Program-made: the position numbers and the translations under genes
NCBI GenBank assembly: GCA_947500775.1
Contig: CANMTD010000002.1
Location: 1-64,000, forward strand
Direction of reading: 5' to 3'
From: an uncultured Paracoccaceae bacterium
Lineage (GTDB): Bacteria; Pseudomonadota; Alphaproteobacteria; Rhodobacterales; Rhodobacteraceae
DNA length: 64,000 bases
Shown here: positions 19,499-28,564 of the stretch, piece after piece
How the letters are laid out: each line of letters begins with the position of its first letter
Position numbering within the stretch: the first letter of the stretch is position 1
The notes under the pieces: generated by a model
The model's database searches: none
Told to the model about the DNA's origin: nothing
Seen by the model: only the letters and a program-made list of their open reading frames with translations

Positions 19499-20278
19499 AT
19501 GACAGAAACGACTGCGCCTGAACGGTCGCCGACGCCGGACATTGCGAAACTTGGAATTTCCGATCTGAAAGCGGCCCTGCTTTTGGGGTGGCGCGATTTT
19601 CGCCGGGCCCCCGGATTTGGCCTGTTTTTCAGCGCGGTCTATGTGGTTGCCGGGATTTGTCTGGTGATCTTTGGCGCGGGCACGGTTGCCTGGACGCTTG
19701 TCGTTTCGCTGGGCTTTCCGCTGGTGGCACCCTTTGCCGCCGTGGGGCTGTATGAGGTCAGCCACCGCATGGACACCGGCCAGCCGCTGATCTGGCGCGA
19801 GATTCTGGGCGTGGTCATTTCCGAAAAAGACCGTCAAATCCCGTGGATGGGGGCGATCATCGTCATCTATTTCCTGTTCTGGACCTTTCTGGCGCATATG
19901 ATCTTTGCCCTGTTCATGGGGCTGTCGGCGATGACCAACATCAGCTCATCCTTCGAGGCATTTCTGACGACCAACGGGTTGACGATGATCGCGGTGGAAA
20001 TGGTGATTGGCGGCGTATTCGCCTTTCTGCTTTATTGCCTGACGGTGGTCAGCCTGCCGCTGTTGCTGGACAAGGAAATCGATTTCGTCAGCGCCATGTT
20101 GCTAAGCTTTGCCACGGTGCGCGCCAATTTCGTGGTGATGATGGTCTGGGCCTTCGTGATCGCCACGCTGGTATTCTGGGCGATGGTGCCGATGTTTCTG
20201 GGGCTGCTGGTGGTGCTGCCGGTTCTGGGACATGCGACATGGCACATCTATCGCCGGGTGCTGATCTCTGCCGATTAG
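19499..20278 (+). CDS. DUF2189-family integral membrane protein
   Basis: The protein has 259 residues with about six hydrophobic segments, for example GFGLFFSAVYVVAGICLVIF, VVSLGFPLVAPFAAVGLYE and IIVIYFLFWTFLAHMIFALF. The sequence DFRRAPGFGLFFSAVYVV and the SHRMDTGQPLIWREIL loop match DUF2189, a family of unknown function common in Alphaproteobacteria. The start is set by GGGAGGAC before ATG 19499. A small inverted repeat ACGTG-N6-CACGT (19469-19484) lies just before the SD. No partner gene suggests a role. Confidence 0.82.
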   Translation: MTETTAPERSPTPDIAKLGISDLKAALLLGWRDFRRAPGFGLFFSAVYVVAGICLVIFGAGTVAWTLVVSLGFPLVAPFAAVGLYEVSHRMDTGQPLIWREILGVVISEKDRQIPWMGAIIVIYFLFWTFLAHMIFALFMGLSAMTNISSSFEAFLTTNGLTMIAVEMVIGGVFAFLLYCLTVVSLPLLLDKEIDFVSAMLLSFATVRANFVVMMVWAFVIATLVFWAMVPMFLGLLVVLPVLGHATWHIYRRVLISAD

Positions 20279-20292
20279 GAAGTTTTATCTTG

Positions 20293-20306
20293 TTGATGTC
20301 GATCAA
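20293..20306. promoter_or_regulatory. FNR-type box
   Basis: TTGAT-GTCG-ATCAA is a perfect match to the FNR/FnrL consensus TTGAT-N4-ATCAA. Its centre is about 71 nt before the start of the small secreted protein. A TATTAT (20332-20337) placed about 33 nt beyond the centre fits the -10 of a class II activated promoter. NO-responsive Dnr/NnrR regulators recognise very similar sites, so the signal could be low oxygen or nitric oxide. Confidence 0.7.
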
Positions 20307-20336
20307 CTCCATTTTGGCCGGTTCTGTTAACTATTA

Positions 20337-20351
20337 TTAACGTAAGGTTAA
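20337..20351. promoter_or_regulatory. CtrA-like box
   Basis: TTAA-CGTAAGG-TTAA fits the TTAA-N7-TTAA form of the alphaproteobacterial CtrA site. It lies immediately downstream of the putative -10 and just before the SD of the 20371 gene. In such an A/T-rich stretch a chance match is possible. Confidence 0.35.
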
Positions 20352-20370
20352 TTATTTTTAGGAGCTTGAT

Positions 20371-20559
20371 ATGAAAAATGGGATTTTGGGGCTGATTGTG
20401 GCCGCAGCATTCGTTGCAAACCCGGTTTTTGCGGAAGCGACATCTGACATGCGGGACTCGGTTGTGACCACCGAAGTTGATCACGGCGGCGGGTGCCGAA
20501 AAGATTCCCCCCGGGGAAAATGTTGCCACGCTGGATCAAAGCCGTACCACTGCCACTAA
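20371..20559 (+). CDS. Small secreted Cys/His-rich protein
   Basis: The protein has 62 residues from ATG 20371 with SD AGGAG. The signal peptide GILGLIVAAAFVANPVFA leaves a mature peptide of about 40 residues ending HGGGCRKDSPRGKCCHAGSKPYHCH. Three Cys, then Cys-His, plus a YHCH ending resemble short YHYH-like metal or haem-binding motifs, but I cannot assign a family. An FNR-type box and a CtrA-like box lie in its promoter, which suggests production under low oxygen or NO. It stands alone between DUF2189 and the bactofilin operon. Confidence 0.7.
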   Translation: MKNGILGLIVAAAFVANPVFAEATSDMRDSVVTTEVDHGGGCRKDSPRGKCCHAGSKPYHCH

Positions 20560-20637
20560 ACACAGGGCCGGGTGAATTGTGATACAGCTCGCTGATCGGG
20601 GTAGGTGGCCGCCGTTCATTTGGAGCCAGAAATAGAT

Positions 20638-20665
20638 AAGGGCATCGCCTTTGGACGATGCCCTT
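20638..20665. terminator. Terminator between the small secreted gene and bactofilin
   Basis: A 10-bp perfect stem AAGGGCATCG/CGATGCCCTT with an 8-nt loop. It is 22 nt past the bactofilin stop on the minus strand, followed there by a T-rich run, and ends in TTTC on the plus strand. It can act in both directions. Confidence 0.75.
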
Positions 20666-20687
20666 TCAAGATAATCTGTGGTGTGGC

Positions 20688-21224
20688 TCAGGCCTTGGGC
20701 GTTGCCGGTGCGGTGGCCTGCGCTTTGGCGGCAGGGGCGGCGGATTGGGGCAGGGGTGCCCGCGGTTTGCCGTTGCTCAGCGGGTCGTCCTGACGCTGAA
20801 CCGAGCCTTCGAAATGCGCGCCGCTTTCGATTGCGATGGTCTTGTGGATGATGTCGCCTTCGACCCGCGCGGTCGAGGTCAGGCGGACCTTCAGGCCGCG
20901 CACCCGACCGATGACACGACCGTTGACCACCACATCGTCGGCCACAACTTCGCCCTTGATCGTGGCGCCTTCGCCGACGGTCAGAAGATGGGCGCGAATG
21001 TCACCTTCGACAACGCCTTCAACCTGAATATCGCCGGTGGTTTTCAGATTGCCGGTCACTGTCAGATCGGGGGACAATGTGGATGCGGGCGGTTTTGCTT
21101 TGGGTGTTGGTGTCGGCATGTCACTCATTGGTTTCGCCGCCGCAGAGGCGTCGGGCATTGCTGTTTTGTCGGCTTCGCCCGCTTGTTTCGGACCGGGCTC
21201 GTTGATCCTGCTTTTAGAAAACAT
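20688..21224 (-). CDS. Bactofilin (polymer-forming cytoskeletal protein)
   Basis: The protein has 178 residues. A Pro/Lys-rich disordered N-terminus leads into the bactofilin (DUF583) beta-helix core at about residues 50-145 (SPDLTVTGNLKTTGDIQVEG, VVADDVVVNGRVIGRVRG, TARVEGDIIHKTIAIESGAHFEG). A Pro/Ala-rich tail follows. Bactofilins self-assemble into membrane-linked filaments and recruit peptidoglycan enzymes. The start overlaps the end of the M23 peptidase gene by 11 nt, the usual bactofilin/M23 partnership, so both probably act on cell shape. Confidence 0.93.
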   Translation of the reverse strand: MFSKSRINEPGPKQAGEADKTAMPDASAAAKPMSDMPTPTPKAKPPASTLSPDLTVTGNLKTTGDIQVEGVVEGDIRAHLLTVGEGATIKGEVVADDVVVNGRVIGRVRGLKVRLTSTARVEGDIIHKTIAIESGAHFEGSVQRQDDPLSNGKPRAPLPQSAAPAAKAQATAPATPKA

Positions 21225-22536
21225 CTCTTGCTGCCTTGATGTATGTCATCGGGTTGACGGGTTTGCCCCCTACACGCACTTCATAGTGCAGATGCGTTCC
21301 GGTGGAACGGCCAGAATTCCCCATATCACCGATCCGCTCGCCGCGCGAGACCCTTTGCCCAACTTTCACGCGGATTTTAGACATATGGGCATATCGTGTC
21401 TCGATTCCGAACTGATGCTGGATTTTCACCAGCCGCCCATATCCCGACTGCCAGTCCGCATGGATCACCACGCCATCCGCCGTCGAAAAGATCGGCGTGC
21501 CATAAGAGGCCGCGAAATCGGTGCCGTTGTGCATCCGTCCCCAGCGCGGGCCAAAGCCGCTGGTATAACGGAACGAGGATTTGACCGGGATGCTGAACGG
21601 CGCCTTCTGTGCCGCGATCCGGTACAGGTTCATCCGGTCCAGCCCTTCAAGAATGCTGTTGGCGCGCATCTGATCGGCGCCGGGTTCGCGCCCCTTGGTC
21701 GAAAACGACAGCGGTGTCAGCGGGCCGCCCTGACCGGAATAGCCGCGGCGCACCTCGTCGATCAGCCGGTCCGGCGGCAGGCCCGCGGCGCGGAACATCT
21801 TGTCCAGCGGGGCGACGGACACGGTCAGCGCCTCTTCCAGCTGGGTGAAAATCTGATCGTTGCGGTCTTCGACCAGCTTGCGTTCGTAATCCAGCGCATT
21901 GGCCAGTTCAAAGGCGGCTGCGGCGTCTGAGGCGACCGTGTCGCGTTCGGTGGCGGTGGTGTTCAGTGCGGCCGACATGAAATCCAGCGTCGCGGCCAGG
22001 TCTTCGACACGGCCCGCTTCGGTATTCGTGCCACTGTCCGCTTCGGCCAGAGCGATTTCAAGCTGTCCGGCCTTGTCGGCGGCGGTATCGCGTTCCTTGA
22101 TGGTGCGGCGCAGGGTGGACTGGATCACGTCGATCCCGGTTTCCAACTCTTTGCGCCGATCCTCAGACGCCAGCAGCGACGACTGCATTTTCGAGATTTC
22201 GTCCAGCGCGAAGTTGAACCGTTCCTGCGCGGCCAGCGCTTCTTCGGCGCGCATGTCGCGTTGCTGGGCAAGATCGTTCAGCCGGGTTTCATACAGCGCC
22301 TGTTCGCGCCGGGCCTGATCACGCAGGCTGCCCGCGCCGATGTTGTCCATCAACAGGACGGCGGCGGCGACAATCGACCAGGCCACAACGGCCGCGCTGC
22401 CCACCAGTGCGGTCAGCTGGGTGGTTGAACTGAGCCGAATGAATCGGGTCTTATGTTCGGATCGAAGAAAAAGCCGTTGTTCTGGAAGATAGCGCTCAAG
22501 CGCCGTGTATAGTCTTTTCGCCAAACGCGCTGCCAC
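21214..22536 (-). CDS. Membrane-anchored M23 peptidase with coiled coil
   Basis: The frame is open to 22683, but no ATG fits. I place the start at a GTG (22536, or 22542) after ACGAGG, giving about 440 residues beginning near VAARLAKRLYTALERYLPEQ. One membrane helix (ALVGSAAVVAWSIVAAAVLLM) is followed by a long periplasmic coiled coil (about residues 80-230). The C-terminal LytM/M23 domain has metal ligands in HNGTDFA and HLHYEVR. Such enzymes cut peptidoglycan cross-links or activate amidases. It is co-transcribed with bactofilin through an 11-nt overlap. The start codon is the main uncertainty. Confidence 0.87.
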   Translation of the reverse strand: MAARLAKRLYTALERYLPEQRLFLRSEHKTRFIRLSSTTQLTALVGSAAVVAWSIVAAAVLLMDNIGAGSLRDQARREQALYETRLNDLAQQRDMRAEEALAAQERFNFALDEISKMQSSLLASEDRRKELETGIDVIQSTLRRTIKERDTAADKAGQLEIALAEADSGTNTEAGRVEDLAATLDFMSAALNTTATERDTVASDAAAAFELANALDYERKLVEDRNDQIFTQLEEALTVSVAPLDKMFRAAGLPPDRLIDEVRRGYSGQGGPLTPLSFSTKGREPGADQMRANSILEGLDRMNLYRIAAQKAPFSIPVKSSFRYTSGFGPRWGRMHNGTDFAASYGTPIFSTADGVVIHADWQSGYGRLVKIQHQFGIETRYAHMSKIRVKVGQRVSRGERIGDMGNSGRSTGTHLHYEVRVGGKPVNPMTYIKAARDVF

Positions 22537-22707
22537 TGCCACAAGCCTCGTTTCTTTCCCCAAGATGTGACCGGCGTTCCCCAACGAAACGGTCCTAGAT
22601 TGATTAACCAGACCGACGCCATGTCGCAAGTTTTTTGAGCAATTATCGAAGCTTGCCTTCTGGATTTCACATAAAACCGGCAAGAACCCGCCGATGGCGG
22701 GGGCGTT

Positions 22708-23538
22708 TCAGGGGGCGTTTTCGTCGTATTCCTCGGTCAGGGGCCAATAGAAATCAGGCGGCAGCCCGGCATCGGCGCGCTTTTCTTCGTTGAAGGGCGG
22801 TTTCAGCGTGCTGTGGAAATATTTGCGGACCAGCGCGTGGAACGTGTCCTTTGGGTCCTGTTCGTGCCGCCCGCACAGGAAGTTGAACCATTTCGACCCA
22901 TAGGCGACATGGCCGACCTCTTCGCCATAGATCACCTCCAGCGCCTCGACAGCGGCGGTATCCTTGGCCTTGCGAAACACCTCGATCATGCCCGGTGTCA
23001 CGTCCAGCCCGCGCGCCTCCAGCACCATCGGCACCACGGCAAGGCGCCCCATCAGATCGTCGGCGGTGTCTTCGGCGGCGCGCCACATGCCCGCATGGGC
23101 GGGCAGGGCGCCATAGTAGCTGTCCAGCCGTTCCAGACAGTCGCTGACCAGGTTGAAATGTTTCGATTCCTCATCGGCGGCCTTGACCCAATCGTCATGA
23201 AACCCGATCGGCATCGGCACATGGCCGAAGCGCGCAATGATGTCCCAATGCAGGTCGACGGCGTTCAGTTCGATATGCGCCACCGCATGCAGCAGGGCGA
23301 TGCGCCCCTCGGGCGATCCGGGGCGGCGGCGCGGCACGTCGCGGGGCGACAGTAGCGCGGGCTTGTCCGGGCGGGCGGGTTGCATCGGCGGGGTGGCGGT
23401 GCCGATGGTCAGCGGCGTGCCGGCCTTGCGGGCGGCGAACCACGCGGCGGCATGGCGCCGGGACAGGGCGGTCTTTTCGCGGCCATCGGCGGTGGTCAGC
23501 ACCTCGACCGCCATGTCGCACAGGGTCATTTCGGTCAC
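22708..23538 (-). CDS. DUF455 ferritin-like protein
   Basis: The protein has 276 residues. The core contains the di-iron-type spacing of the ferritin-like superfamily: HIELNAVDLHWD, DEESKHFNLV, GMIEVFRKAKD and IYGEEVGHVAYG. The DUF455 family has these motifs and no proven general role; hydroxylase-like activity is a guess. GTG 23538 is favoured because it overlaps the TGA of the peroxiredoxin gene by four bases (GTGA); ATG 23529 is an alternative. The pairing with a peroxidase suggests oxidative or iron metabolism. Confidence 0.82.
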   Translation of the reverse strand: MTEMTLCDMAVEVLTTADGREKTALSRRHAAAWFAARKAGTPLTIGTATPPMQPARPDKPALLSPRDVPRRRPGSPEGRIALLHAVAHIELNAVDLHWDIIARFGHVPMPIGFHDDWVKAADEESKHFNLVSDCLERLDSYYGALPAHAGMWRAAEDTADDLMGRLAVVPMVLEARGLDVTPGMIEVFRKAKDTAAVEALEVIYGEEVGHVAYGSKWFNFLCGRHEQDPKDTFHALVRKYFHSTLKPPFNEEKRADAGLPPDFYWPLTEEYDENAP

Positions 23539-23996
23539 AGCGCGCGCACCGCGTCCAGCACCTCTTCGGCGTGGCCGGGCACTTTGACCTTGCGCCAGAC
23601 GCGGGCCAGCGTGCCGTCCGCGGCGATCAGAAACGTGGCCCGTTCGATCCCCATGTATTTCCGGCCGTACATGTTCTTTTCGACCCAGACGCCATAGCGT
23701 TCGCAGACATCGCCGTTTTCATCCGACAACAGCGGTACCGCCAGATCGTGCTTGGTGCGGAATTTCGCATGTTTCGCGACCGGGTCTTTCGAAATGCCGA
23801 AAACCTTTGCCCCGGCGGCGGTGAATGCGGCAAGCTGCTGGGTAAAGGCGATGGCTTCTTTCGTGCAGCCGGGCGTGTCATCCTTGGGATAGAAATACAG
23901 GACAACCGGCGCGGGGCGCAGGTCTGACAGGGTGATGTCGCAGCCCCCGTCCTGAGGCAAAGTGAAGTCTGGGGCGGGCTGTCCGGCATCGGTCAT
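23535..23996 (-). CDS. bcp: Thioredoxin-dependent peroxiredoxin, Bcp/PrxQ family
   Basis: The protein has 153 residues from ATG 23996 (AAGGAT upstream). It reduces hydroperoxides with electrons from thioredoxin. The peroxidatic Cys44 lies in DDTPGCTKEA. The second cysteine found five residues later in many PrxQ proteins is replaced by Ile49. Another Cys in NGDVCERYGVW may serve as resolving residue, or the enzyme may work as a one-Cys form. Its stop overlaps the DUF455 start. It is divergent from the large AsmA-like gene. Confidence 0.92.
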   Translation of the reverse strand: MTDAGQPAPDFTLPQDGGCDITLSDLRPAPVVLYFYPKDDTPGCTKEAIAFTQQLAAFTAAGAKVFGISKDPVAKHAKFRTKHDLAVPLLSDENGDVCERYGVWVEKNMYGRKYMGIERATFLIAADGTLARVWRKVKVPGHAEEVLDAVRAL

Positions 23997-24106
23997 CTGG
24001 TTGTGATCCTTGCATCGCGCTACACTGGGTATACATGGGTTCGTGTGTCGGGCGAAAGATAACGCCGCGCACGACAGAGGCAAGAGGACGCCGGAACCGG
24101 CGCGAT

Positions 24107-27100
24107 ATGAGCGACAACAACACACCAACCCCACGCCGCAGGCGTTTTGGTCTTTGGCTTTTGCTCAGCCTGGCTTTTATGGCCGGGGCGATGGCGATTG
24201 CGGTTCTGGTGTTCACCGGCCGGCTGGTCACCATGCCCGATTGGGTGACCGACCGGGTCGAGGCGCGGTTGAACAAGACCATCGCCCCGGTGGCGATCGA
24301 TCTGGGCGGCATGGACGTCTATTTTTCCCGCAGCGGGGTGCCGCAGGTCCATCTGCGCGACGTATCGCTGACAGACGGCCAGGGGCGCCCGGTGGCGCAG
24401 CTGCCCGAACTGGATGCGGTTCTGGCAGGCGACGTGTTGCTGCAGGGGCAGATCCATTTCCGCCATGTGGCGTTGACGGGCGCGCGGATCAACATGCGCC
24501 GGTCGGCCGATGGCGCGCTGGATCTGGCGCTTGGCGATGCCACGGTGCCGGTGGGCACGGCGGAAACGCTGATCGAGGTGCTGGAACAGATCGACACCGC
24601 CTTTGCCACGCCGGTTCTGGCCGCCGTCGAAAGCGTGTCGATCGAACAGATGGCGCTGACCTATGAAGACGCCCGCGCGGGCCGGGTCTGGCAGGTGGAA
24701 AACGGGCTGCTGACGCTGGATCAGACCCCGCAGGATGTCTCGCTTCAGGTGTTTTTCTCGCTGCGCAACGATGCGGGCACACCGTCCGAAGTGGCGCTGA
24801 ACTTTGGCACCCGCAAAGGCACGCCCGAGGCGCGGATGTCCGCCAATTTCAGCGATATGCCAGCGGCTGACATTGCCACGCAATCCCCGGCGCTGGCTTT
24901 TCTGACGGTGATCGACGCGCCGATTTCGGGGGCGGTGCGCACCGGTGTGACCGCGGATGGCGGGCTGGCGCCGCTGAGTGCCTCGCTTGAAATCGGGGCG
25001 GGCGCCCTGAAACCGGTGGCCGAGGCGAAACCGATCCGCTTTGACCGCGGCAAATCCTATTTCAAATACGATCCGGTGGCCCGCAAGCTGACCTTTGACG
25101 CGATTTCCGTGGATACCGAAGGTCTGCGCCTGCGCGCCGATGGCCACGCCTATCTGCGCGATGACGTGGCAGGCTGGCCGACCAGCCTGATCAGCCAGAT
25201 GCAGTTCCGCCGGGTCGAGTTGGACCCCGAAGGCATGTTTCAGGAACCGGCCATCTTTACCGAAGGCGCGCTGGATCTGAAGGTCAAGCTGGACCCGTTC
25301 ACCGCCACCATCGGGCAGGTCGTGTTGATCGATCCCGCACAGGTGGCCTATCGGGGCAAGGGCCGGGTTCTGGCCCGCCCCGAAGGCTGGCAGGTCGATC
25401 TGGATATCAATCTGGATCAGGTCAAAACCCCGGATCTGTTGAAAATCTGGCCGGTCAGCGTGGCCCCGCCGACCCGTCGCTGGGTTTCGGAAAACGTGCT
25501 GTCGGGCGAGCTGTTTGATGTGAAGGCCGCCCTGCGCCTTGCCCCCGGCGCGCCCGCGCGGGTGTCGCTGAACCACGAATTCCGGGACGCCACCGTCCGT
25601 TTCATGAAGAAGATGCCGCCCATCGAACAGGGCTATGGCTATGCCTCGATCTCGGACAACGCGTTCACGCTGGTGGTCGAAAAGGGGGCCATCACCGCGC
25701 CGCAGGGCGGGCAGGTCGATGTGGCAGGGTCGGTCATGCAGGTGCCCGATATCTCGATCCGCAATCCGGCGGGTGATTTCCACCTGCGCACCGACAGCCA
25801 GATCGCCCCGTTGCTGTCGGTTCTGGACCAGCCGCCGCTGCGGGTGATGTCCAAGGCGGGGCGGCCCATCGATCTGGCGCAGGGCCGCGCCCGCGCCGAG
25901 GCCCGGATCAAGCTTGTGCTGAAGAAAGACATCAAGATCGAGGATGTCGAGTTTTCGGTCGATGGCACCTTGCTGGGGGTCAGTTCCGACCAACTGGTGC
26001 CCGGGCGCAGCCTGACCGCCGATACGCTGAACCTGCGGGTGAACAACGATGAAATGGCGATCAGCGGCAGCGCCCAGTTGGACGGGGTGCCGTTTCAGGG
26101 CGCCTGGAGCCAGAAAATGGGGCGCGAACATGCGGGCGTCAGCCGGGTGGATGGCACGATCGAGCTGTCTCAGCGGTTCCTTGATGCGTTTAATATCGGC
26201 CTGCCCGCGGGCAGCGTCAGCGGCGCCGGGGCGGGTGCCATCGTTGTCGATCTGGTACGCGATCAGGCGCCGACCTTCCGCCTGACCTCGGATCTGAAAC
26301 GGATGGGGCTGCGCCTGCCGGGGCTGAACTGGTCGAAATCCAAAAACAGCGGCGGCAAGCTGACGGTGGCGGGCGCGCTGGGATCGCCCGCCCGGATCGA
26401 TCAGCTTGACCTGTCGGCGCCCGGCCTGTCGGCCAATGGATCGGTGCAACTGTCCGCCGATGGCGCGTTGCAAGAGGCCCGGTTCGACCGGGTCCGCCTG
26501 GACGGCTGGCTGGACGCGCCGGTCGTGCTGCGCGGGCGCGGCAAGGGGCGGGCGCCTGCGGTGGCCCTGCTGGGCGGCACCGCCGATCTGCGCAACAACA
26601 AGGCGACCGGGGCGGGCGGGGGCGGCACGGGATCGGACACGCCGATCGAGGTCGCGCTTGATAGGTTGATCATTTCCAAGACCCTTGCGCTGACCCGTGT
26701 GCGCGGAACCCTGTCGCAAAAGGGCGGGCTGAATGGCCGGATCACCGGCCGTGTCAACGGCGGAGCCCGGATCGAGGCCACGCTTGCCCCGGCGCGCAAC
26801 GGCACCGCCGTCCGGGTGCGGTCTGACGATGCGGGCGGCGTTCTGAAATCTGCGGGAATTTTCCAGAAATCCCGGGGCGGCGAACTGGATATGATCCTGC
26901 AGCCGCGCGGACCTGCGGGCGACTATGACGGCACGATGAACATCAAACGCACCCGCGTCAAAGGCGCGCCGGTGCTGGCCGAGATGCTGACCGCGATCAG
27001 CGTCGTGGGCATTCTGGAACTGCTGGACGGCGACGGGCTGGTGTTTTCCGAGGTTTCGGCCGACTTTCGCTTGACCCCCGCCGCCATGCAAATCAAGAGA

Positions 27101-27376
27101 GGCAGCGCCATCGGCCCGTCGCTGGGTATCTCGATGGCGGGGCTTTATGGGTTTGAGAGTAACCGGATGGACATGCGCGGCGTGATTTCCCCGATCTATC
27201 TGTTGAACGGTATCGGCAGTGTCCTGACCCGCAAGGGTGAGGGGCTGTTTGGCTTCAACTACCGGATGTCCGGCGATGCGAAACAGCCGAAGGTGGGGGT
27301 TAACCCGCTGTCGATCCTGACGCCCGGCATGTTCCGCGAAATCTTTCGCCGCGCGCCGCCGGAGATCCCGAATTGA
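24107..27376 (+). CDS. YhdP-like AsmA-family envelope protein (DUF3971)
   Basis: The protein has 1089 residues from ATG 24107. A basic N-terminus and one membrane helix ([21 protein letters not shown]) are followed by a very long, repetitive beta-rich periplasmic region. The C-terminal part ([44 protein letters not shown]) is typical of YhdP/AsmA-like C-domains. Members of this bridge-like family are thought to move phospholipids between inner and outer membranes. The next gene, queA, starts within its stop codon (TTGA overlap). Confidence 0.85.
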   Translation: MSDNNTPTPRRRRFGLWLLLSLAFMAGAMAIAVLVFTGRLVTMPDWVTDRVEARLNKTIAPVAIDLGGMDVYFSRSGVPQVHLRDVSLTDGQGRPVAQLPELDAVLAGDVLLQGQIHFRHVALTGARINMRRSADGALDLALGDATVPVGTAETLIEVLEQIDTAFATPVLAAVESVSIEQMALTYEDARAGRVWQVENGLLTLDQTPQDVSLQVFFSLRNDAGTPSEVALNFGTRKGTPEARMSANFSDMPAADIATQSPALAFLTVIDAPISGAVRTGVTADGGLAPLSASLEIGAGALKPVAEAKPIRFDRGKSYFKYDPVARKLTFDAISVDTEGLRLRADGHAYLRDDVAGWPTSLISQMQFRRVELDPEGMFQEPAIFTEGALDLKVKLDPFTATIGQVVLIDPAQVAYRGKGRVLARPEGWQVDLDINLDQVKTPDLLKIWPVSVAPPTRRWVSENVLSGELFDVKAALRLAPGAPARVSLNHEFRDATVRFMKKMPPIEQGYGYASISDNAFTLVVEKGAITAPQGGQVDVAGSVMQVPDISIRNPAGDFHLRTDSQIAPLLSVLDQPPLRVMSKAGRPIDLAQGRARAEARIKLVLKKDIKIEDVEFSVDGTLLGVSSDQLVPGRSLTADTLNLRVNNDEMAISGSAQLDGVPFQGAWSQKMGREHAGVSRVDGTIELSQRFLDAFNIGLPAGSVSGAGAGAIVVDLVRDQAPTFRLTSDLKRMGLRLPGLNWSKSKNSGGKLTVAGALGSPARIDQLDLSAPGLSANGSVQLSADGALQEARFDRVRLDGWLDAPVVLRGRGKGRAPAVALLGGTADLRNNKATGAGGGGTGSDTPIEVALDRLIISKTLALTRVRGTLSQKGGLNGRITGRVNGGARIEATLAPARNGTAVRVRSDDAGGVLKSAGIFQKSRGGELDMILQPRGPAGDYDGTMNIKRTRVKGAPVLAEMLTAISVVGILELLDGDGLVFSEVSADFRLTPAAMQIKRGSAIGPSLGISMAGLYGFESNRMDMRGVISPIYLLNGIGSVLTRKGEGLFGFNYRMSGDAKQPKVGVNPLSILTPGMFREIFRRAPPEIPN

Positions 27377-28428
27377 AGCTGTCGGATTTTGATTTTGACC
27401 TGCCCGAAGACCTGATCGCCACCCGCCCGGCCAATCCGCGCCCCTCGGCCCGGATGCTGGTGGCCCAGGGCGGCGCGCTGCGCGATCTGCATGTCTATGA
27501 CCTGCCCGATCTGCTGGGGCCGGGGGACCGGCTGGTGCTGAACAACACCAAGGTCATTCCCGCGCGCCTGTTCGGTCACAGATTACGCGACACGCCCGAA
27601 GGCCGGGTGTCGGCCAAGGTCGAAATCACCCTGCTGGAACCGCGCCCCGGCGGGGCATGGCGGGCGCTGGCCAAACCCCTGCGCAAGCTGAAGCAGGGCG
27701 AAACGGTGGTCTTTTCCGACGCGCTGAGCGCGCAGGTGGCCGAGCGGGCCGAAGATGGCGTAACGCTGGAGTTCAACTTGTCGGGGGATGATTTCGACGC
27801 GGCACTTGCGCAGGCCGGGGCGATGCCGCTGCCACCCTATATCGCGGCCAAACGCCCGGCAGATGACCGCGACAAGACCGATTACCAAACGGTCTTTGCC
27901 CGCCACGCGGGCGCTGTGGCCGCGCCCACCGCATCGCTGCATTTCGACCGCGATCTGCTGGAAAAACTGGCCGCGCGCGGGGTCGCATTCACCGAGGTCA
28001 CGCTGCATGTGGGCGCGGGGACCTTTCTGCCGGTCAAGGTGGACGATGTCAGCCAGCACAAGATGCACGCCGAATGGGGGCAGGTGACGGAAACGGCGGC
28101 CGCCGAAATCAACGCCACCCGTGCCGCGGGCGGGCGGATCATCCCGGTGGGCACCACCGCCCTGCGCCTGATCGAAAGTGCGGCCGATGACACCGGCCGG
28201 ATGGCGGCCTGGCAGGGCGAAACCGATATCTTCATCCGGCCCGGATACCAGTTCCGCGTTACCGACGGGCTGATGACCAATTTCCACCTGCCGAAATCCA
28301 CATTGATGATGCTGGTCTCGGCGCTGATCGGGGTGCCGCCTATCCGCGATCTCTACGCCCATGCCGTTGCCGAAGGGTACAGATTTTTCAGCTATGGCGA
28401 TGCGTCATTGTTGTTTCCCGAAAACTAG
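27373..28428 (+). CDS. queA: tRNA preQ1(34) S-adenosylmethionine ribosyltransferase-isomerase
   Basis: QueA transfers and isomerises the ribose of SAM onto 7-aminomethyl-7-deazaguanine at the tRNA wobble position, giving epoxyqueuosine. The 351-residue length is normal. Family blocks seen are [20 protein letters not shown] near the N-terminus, [35 protein letters not shown], and [11 protein letters not shown]. The C-terminal part has [20 protein letters not shown]. The TTG start overlaps the upstream stop by four bases, with GGAG eight bases before it, so translation is coupled to the YhdP-like gene. Confidence 0.96.
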   Translation: MKLSDFDFDLPEDLIATRPANPRPSARMLVAQGGALRDLHVYDLPDLLGPGDRLVLNNTKVIPARLFGHRLRDTPEGRVSAKVEITLLEPRPGGAWRALAKPLRKLKQGETVVFSDALSAQVAERAEDGVTLEFNLSGDDFDAALAQAGAMPLPPYIAAKRPADDRDKTDYQTVFARHAGAVAAPTASLHFDRDLLEKLAARGVAFTEVTLHVGAGTFLPVKVDDVSQHKMHAEWGQVTETAAAEINATRAAGGRIIPVGTTALRLIESAADDTGRMAAWQGETDIFIRPGYQFRVTDGLMTNFHLPKSTLMMLVSALIGVPPIRDLYAHAVAEGYRFFSYGDASLLFPEN

Positions 28429-28564
28429 GGCATCGCGGCGCGGATGCTACGCCTTGCCACCGAATCGCCAGACGCGCCGTCCCGCAGGGGGTGAATGTCG
28501 TTTTCAGAAGTTTCGCGCCGGCGGCAAACACGTAGGGTCGATTTGAAATGATGCGGTGTGCGAC

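Noticed and set aside
24020-27091. Very long minus-strand open frame (1023 codons) opposite the AsmA-like gene
   Set aside because: It is a mirror of a high-GC gene. Composition is Arg/Gln/His/Gly-rich without domains, there is no SD, and the plus-strand protein has clear family features. The same holds for long antisense frames opposite uvrA, tkt, purL, lpdA and the gap genes.
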